The notes under the pieces are model-generated. The model saw nothing but the letters and a program-made list of their open reading frames with translations. It searched no databases and was not told the origin of the DNA. From the NCBI GenBank assembly GCA_031281635.1, contig JAITFC010000091.1, positions 1 to 8,749 on the forward strand: a stretch of DNA of 8,749 bases, written 5' to 3'. This stretch comes from Puniceicoccales bacterium. Lineage in GTDB: Bacteria > Verrucomicrobiota > Verrucomicrobiia > Opitutales > JAIRLM01. The position numbers and the translations under genes were made by a program. Numbering within the stretch: the first letter of the stretch is position 1; each line of letters starts with the position of its first letter. Shown here piece by piece: positions 7,265 to 8,749 of this stretch.

Positions 7265-7280
7265 ATTGCGCATTCGCAAT
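7265..7280. terminator. Small hairpin between convergent ftsQ and the phosphatase gene
   Basis: ATTGCG (7265-7270), loop CATT, and CGCAAT (7275-7280) form a perfect 6-bp hairpin in the 36-base gap, touching the phosphatase stop codon. Its place between two convergent genes fits a bidirectional terminator, but neither strand has a real T-run after the stem, so it is weak if functional. Confidence 0.4.
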
Positions 7281-8674
7281 CATTCACCCTGTCCATCCGC
7301 TTCTCCCGAAGAGTCGCGCGCTTCTGGAGATGGAACCAGTGGAGGTGACGCTGCTGGTAGAAATTCCGGCACGAGATTAGCGAGGTCTTGTTGCATTAAT
7401 GTTGTAGGCTGCAAATGGGCGTTACTTTCATCGCTGGCCAGCTCTCTGGCAAGCTCCCGCAAAGCTTGAAATTGTTGCACAGATTGTCCGAATGTGCTGC
7501 GGGAACTGTTTCCTACAACAAGCGTCTGGAACAAAACTGCGGCCATATTGAGCTTGCCGTCTACCATAAGTTGGCGGAAATTTCTTACATCATAAATTCT
7601 TTCCACCCCAGCAGCTTGAGCCGTTCTCGCGAATTCCCAAAGCGCACCAGCAACTGTGACTGTTGGAGCGCGTCCCAATCCACCGTTGCAATGTGTCAAT
7701 ACCTTTGCGCTGGAAAATCTTGCCTCAAATTGAAACGTTTGAAGCCTTTCGATGAAAGCTGCTTGTGGCAAATTTGCCAATTCAGTGGGATCAATTTCTC
7801 CCGTTTTTATTTTTTGGGCAAGCACGCAAACGGCAGACTGAACATGCATCAATTGAGACCATTGCGGCATACTGCTAAAAGCCGTTTGATCTGCTAGAGT
7901 TGTGCAATGCAGATGTGTTATATGGTTACCTCTCCTAGTATCTTTTGCTATCGTTACCGTAAGTCCGGGGCATATTTCTTGTTCGCAGCAAAACTCAATA
8001 TAAGTTGGGCTAAATTCACCTCTAAAATAGTCTCGAAAATTATCCAGCTTTCTTAAGTCAACAATTAGATCCACATCAGCTAGTTTGAGAGCATCGAAAA
8101 ATGGTTTAAGACCTTCGTCTACTTGCTCTTTATTAGCATTATCAGTCGCTTGAATAGTCTCTGATCGATCATCAGTAGGAGTAAATAGTTGTAATCTTTC
8201 TGTTGGTGAGGGACTGATAAGACGGCCGGGACGAACCTCATTCATGTCAGTTTGTTGCCAACTCCTTCCAGTGCATTCCAATCCATTATCAACAATATTA
8301 CGTCTAACATAAATGCTGGTTGCCGGATCTGTCATTAGACGAAACGCACTAGGTATATTCAAGTTTGCGAATGTGGAAATATCTTCCCAGTTTTTCGAAC
8401 AAAAAGCTTTTACTTTTTCGTATAACGTTCCCTCTCCTCGAAGTGGAACGAAATCCGATGCTGTATATTGGTCTGACATAGCTTTTTGATGTGGAATAAC
8501 AAATTGTGGGACACGATAATTCGCTATTTCTAGATCACTTCCTATTTTGTCATCTTTCCAGGAATGGTGCGAAATATTGCATGCAATTTCTCTATTACTG
8601 TCAACTATGTGTAAATGAAGACTGCCGAACCCCCAGGGGTTTTTAATTCTCGACAAACGTACTTTTGCGTCCAT
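7280..8674 (-). CDS. YopH-like protein tyrosine phosphatase (putative secreted effector)
   Basis: Probable cysteine-dependent tyrosine phosphatase. In the C-terminal part: HCNGGLGR with Cys329 and Arg335 (the C-x5-R P-loop; Cys codon 7688-7690), followed by a hydrophobic helix, and DVRNFRQLMVDGK (362-374), which resembles the 'MR..RNG.MVQ' segment of YopH. Upstream, DYFRG (215-219) and HLHCTTLADQTAFSS (254-268) recall YopH DYFRQ and NWPDQTAVSS, with Asp262 as the general acid. The WPD Trp and Pro are Leu and Ala, and the Q-loop Gln appears to be Asn. Residues 1-~175 match nothing I recognise. The tail (435-464) is rich in Pro, Ser and Glu. No signal peptide or membrane segment is seen, which fits type III-type export or a cytosolic role. 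ATG 8674 is preceded by AAGG at 6 bases; however, the frame stays open past a TTG at 8719 to the window edge, so the true start may lie outside. The gene becomes AT-rich beyond about 7900. No target can be named. Confidence 0.72.
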   Translation of the reverse strand: MDAKVRLSRIKNPWGFGSLHLHIVDSNREIACNISHHSWKDDKIGSDLEIANYRVPQFVIPHQKAMSDQYTASDFVPLRGEGTLYEKVKAFCSKNWEDISTFANLNIPSAFRLMTDPATSIYVRRNIVDNGLECTGRSWQQTDMNEVRPGRLISPSPTERLQLFTPTDDRSETIQATDNANKEQVDEGLKPFFDALKLADVDLIVDLRKLDNFRDYFRGEFSPTYIEFCCEQEICPGLTVTIAKDTRRGNHITHLHCTTLADQTAFSSMPQWSQLMHVQSAVCVLAQKIKTGEIDPTELANLPQAAFIERLQTFQFEARFSSAKVLTHCNGGLGRAPTVTVAGALWEFARTAQAAGVERIYDVRNFRQLMVDGKLNMAAVLFQTLVVGNSSRSTFGQSVQQFQALRELARELASDESNAHLQPTTLMQQDLANLVPEFLPAASPPLVPSPEARDSSGEADGQGE

Positions 8675-8680
8675 TTTTCG

Positions 8681-8684
8681 CCTT
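8681..8684 (-). promoter_or_regulatory. SD-like AAGG before the phosphatase ATG
   Basis: On the minus strand AAGG (8684-8681) sits 6 bases before the ATG at 8674-8672. It is short, but it favours this start over the TTG at 8719, which has only A/T-rich sequence upstream. The frame has no stop between here and the window edge, so a further upstream start cannot be excluded. Confidence 0.4.
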
Positions 8685-8749
8685 GGAAGTGTTCTTGGAA
8701 CCGCTAAAATATTGAACAAATATTTAAAATCATGGCAAATTTGATAGAA

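Noticed and set aside
7244..7300. Mobile-element boundary next to the phosphatase gene
   Set aside because: No transposase, tRNA, att-like direct repeat or terminal inverted repeat is visible; only a small hairpin.
7415..7897. 160-codon plus-strand frame opposite the phosphatase
   Set aside because: It is the shadow of the PTP signature region; the translation shows no known domain, and the minus-strand frame contains the conserved motifs.

Overview
The window looks like the chromosome of a Gram-negative, peptidoglycan-making bacterium. A Kdo synthase (kdsA) implies lipopolysaccharide, and a division and cell-wall (dcw) segment runs murG - murC/murB - ddl - ftsQ in conserved order. The fused MurC-MurB protein and a YopH-like tyrosine phosphatase next door suggest a host-associated member of the Planctomycetes-Verrucomicrobia-Chlamydiae group, perhaps Verrucomicrobiota/Opitutales. 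That placement is an inference and rests on no marker gene. Base composition is moderate over most of the window and becomes visibly AT-rich beyond about 7900.

Layout. 1-875 (+) is the 3' part of valS, entering from the left edge. 876-1109 is a non-coding gap between convergent genes and contains several inverted repeats. 1110-1937 (-) is kdsA, of the metal-dependent type. 1938-2105 is a divergent intergenic region that must hold the starts of both kdsA and the dcw segment. 2106-7243 (+) is a tight run of four genes: murG overlaps murC/murB by 20 bases, murC/murB overlaps ddl by 4 (TTGA), and ddl overlaps ftsQ by 4 (ATGA). 7280 to the right edge (-) is a convergent gene for a protein tyrosine phosphatase related to the Yersinia effector YopH.

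The four dcw genes form one pathway. MurG makes lipid II. MurC and MurB, fused here, make UDP-MurNAc and add its first L-alanine. Ddl supplies D-Ala-D-Ala for the stem peptide. FtsQ is a division-site membrane protein. The usual next genes, ftsA and ftsZ, are absent; the phosphatase gene lies there in the opposite orientation. It is the most notable gene in the window: an effector-type phosphatase beside housekeeping genes, with an intact Cys/Arg signature but an altered WPD loop, and an AT-rich N-terminal half whose frame stays open to the window edge.
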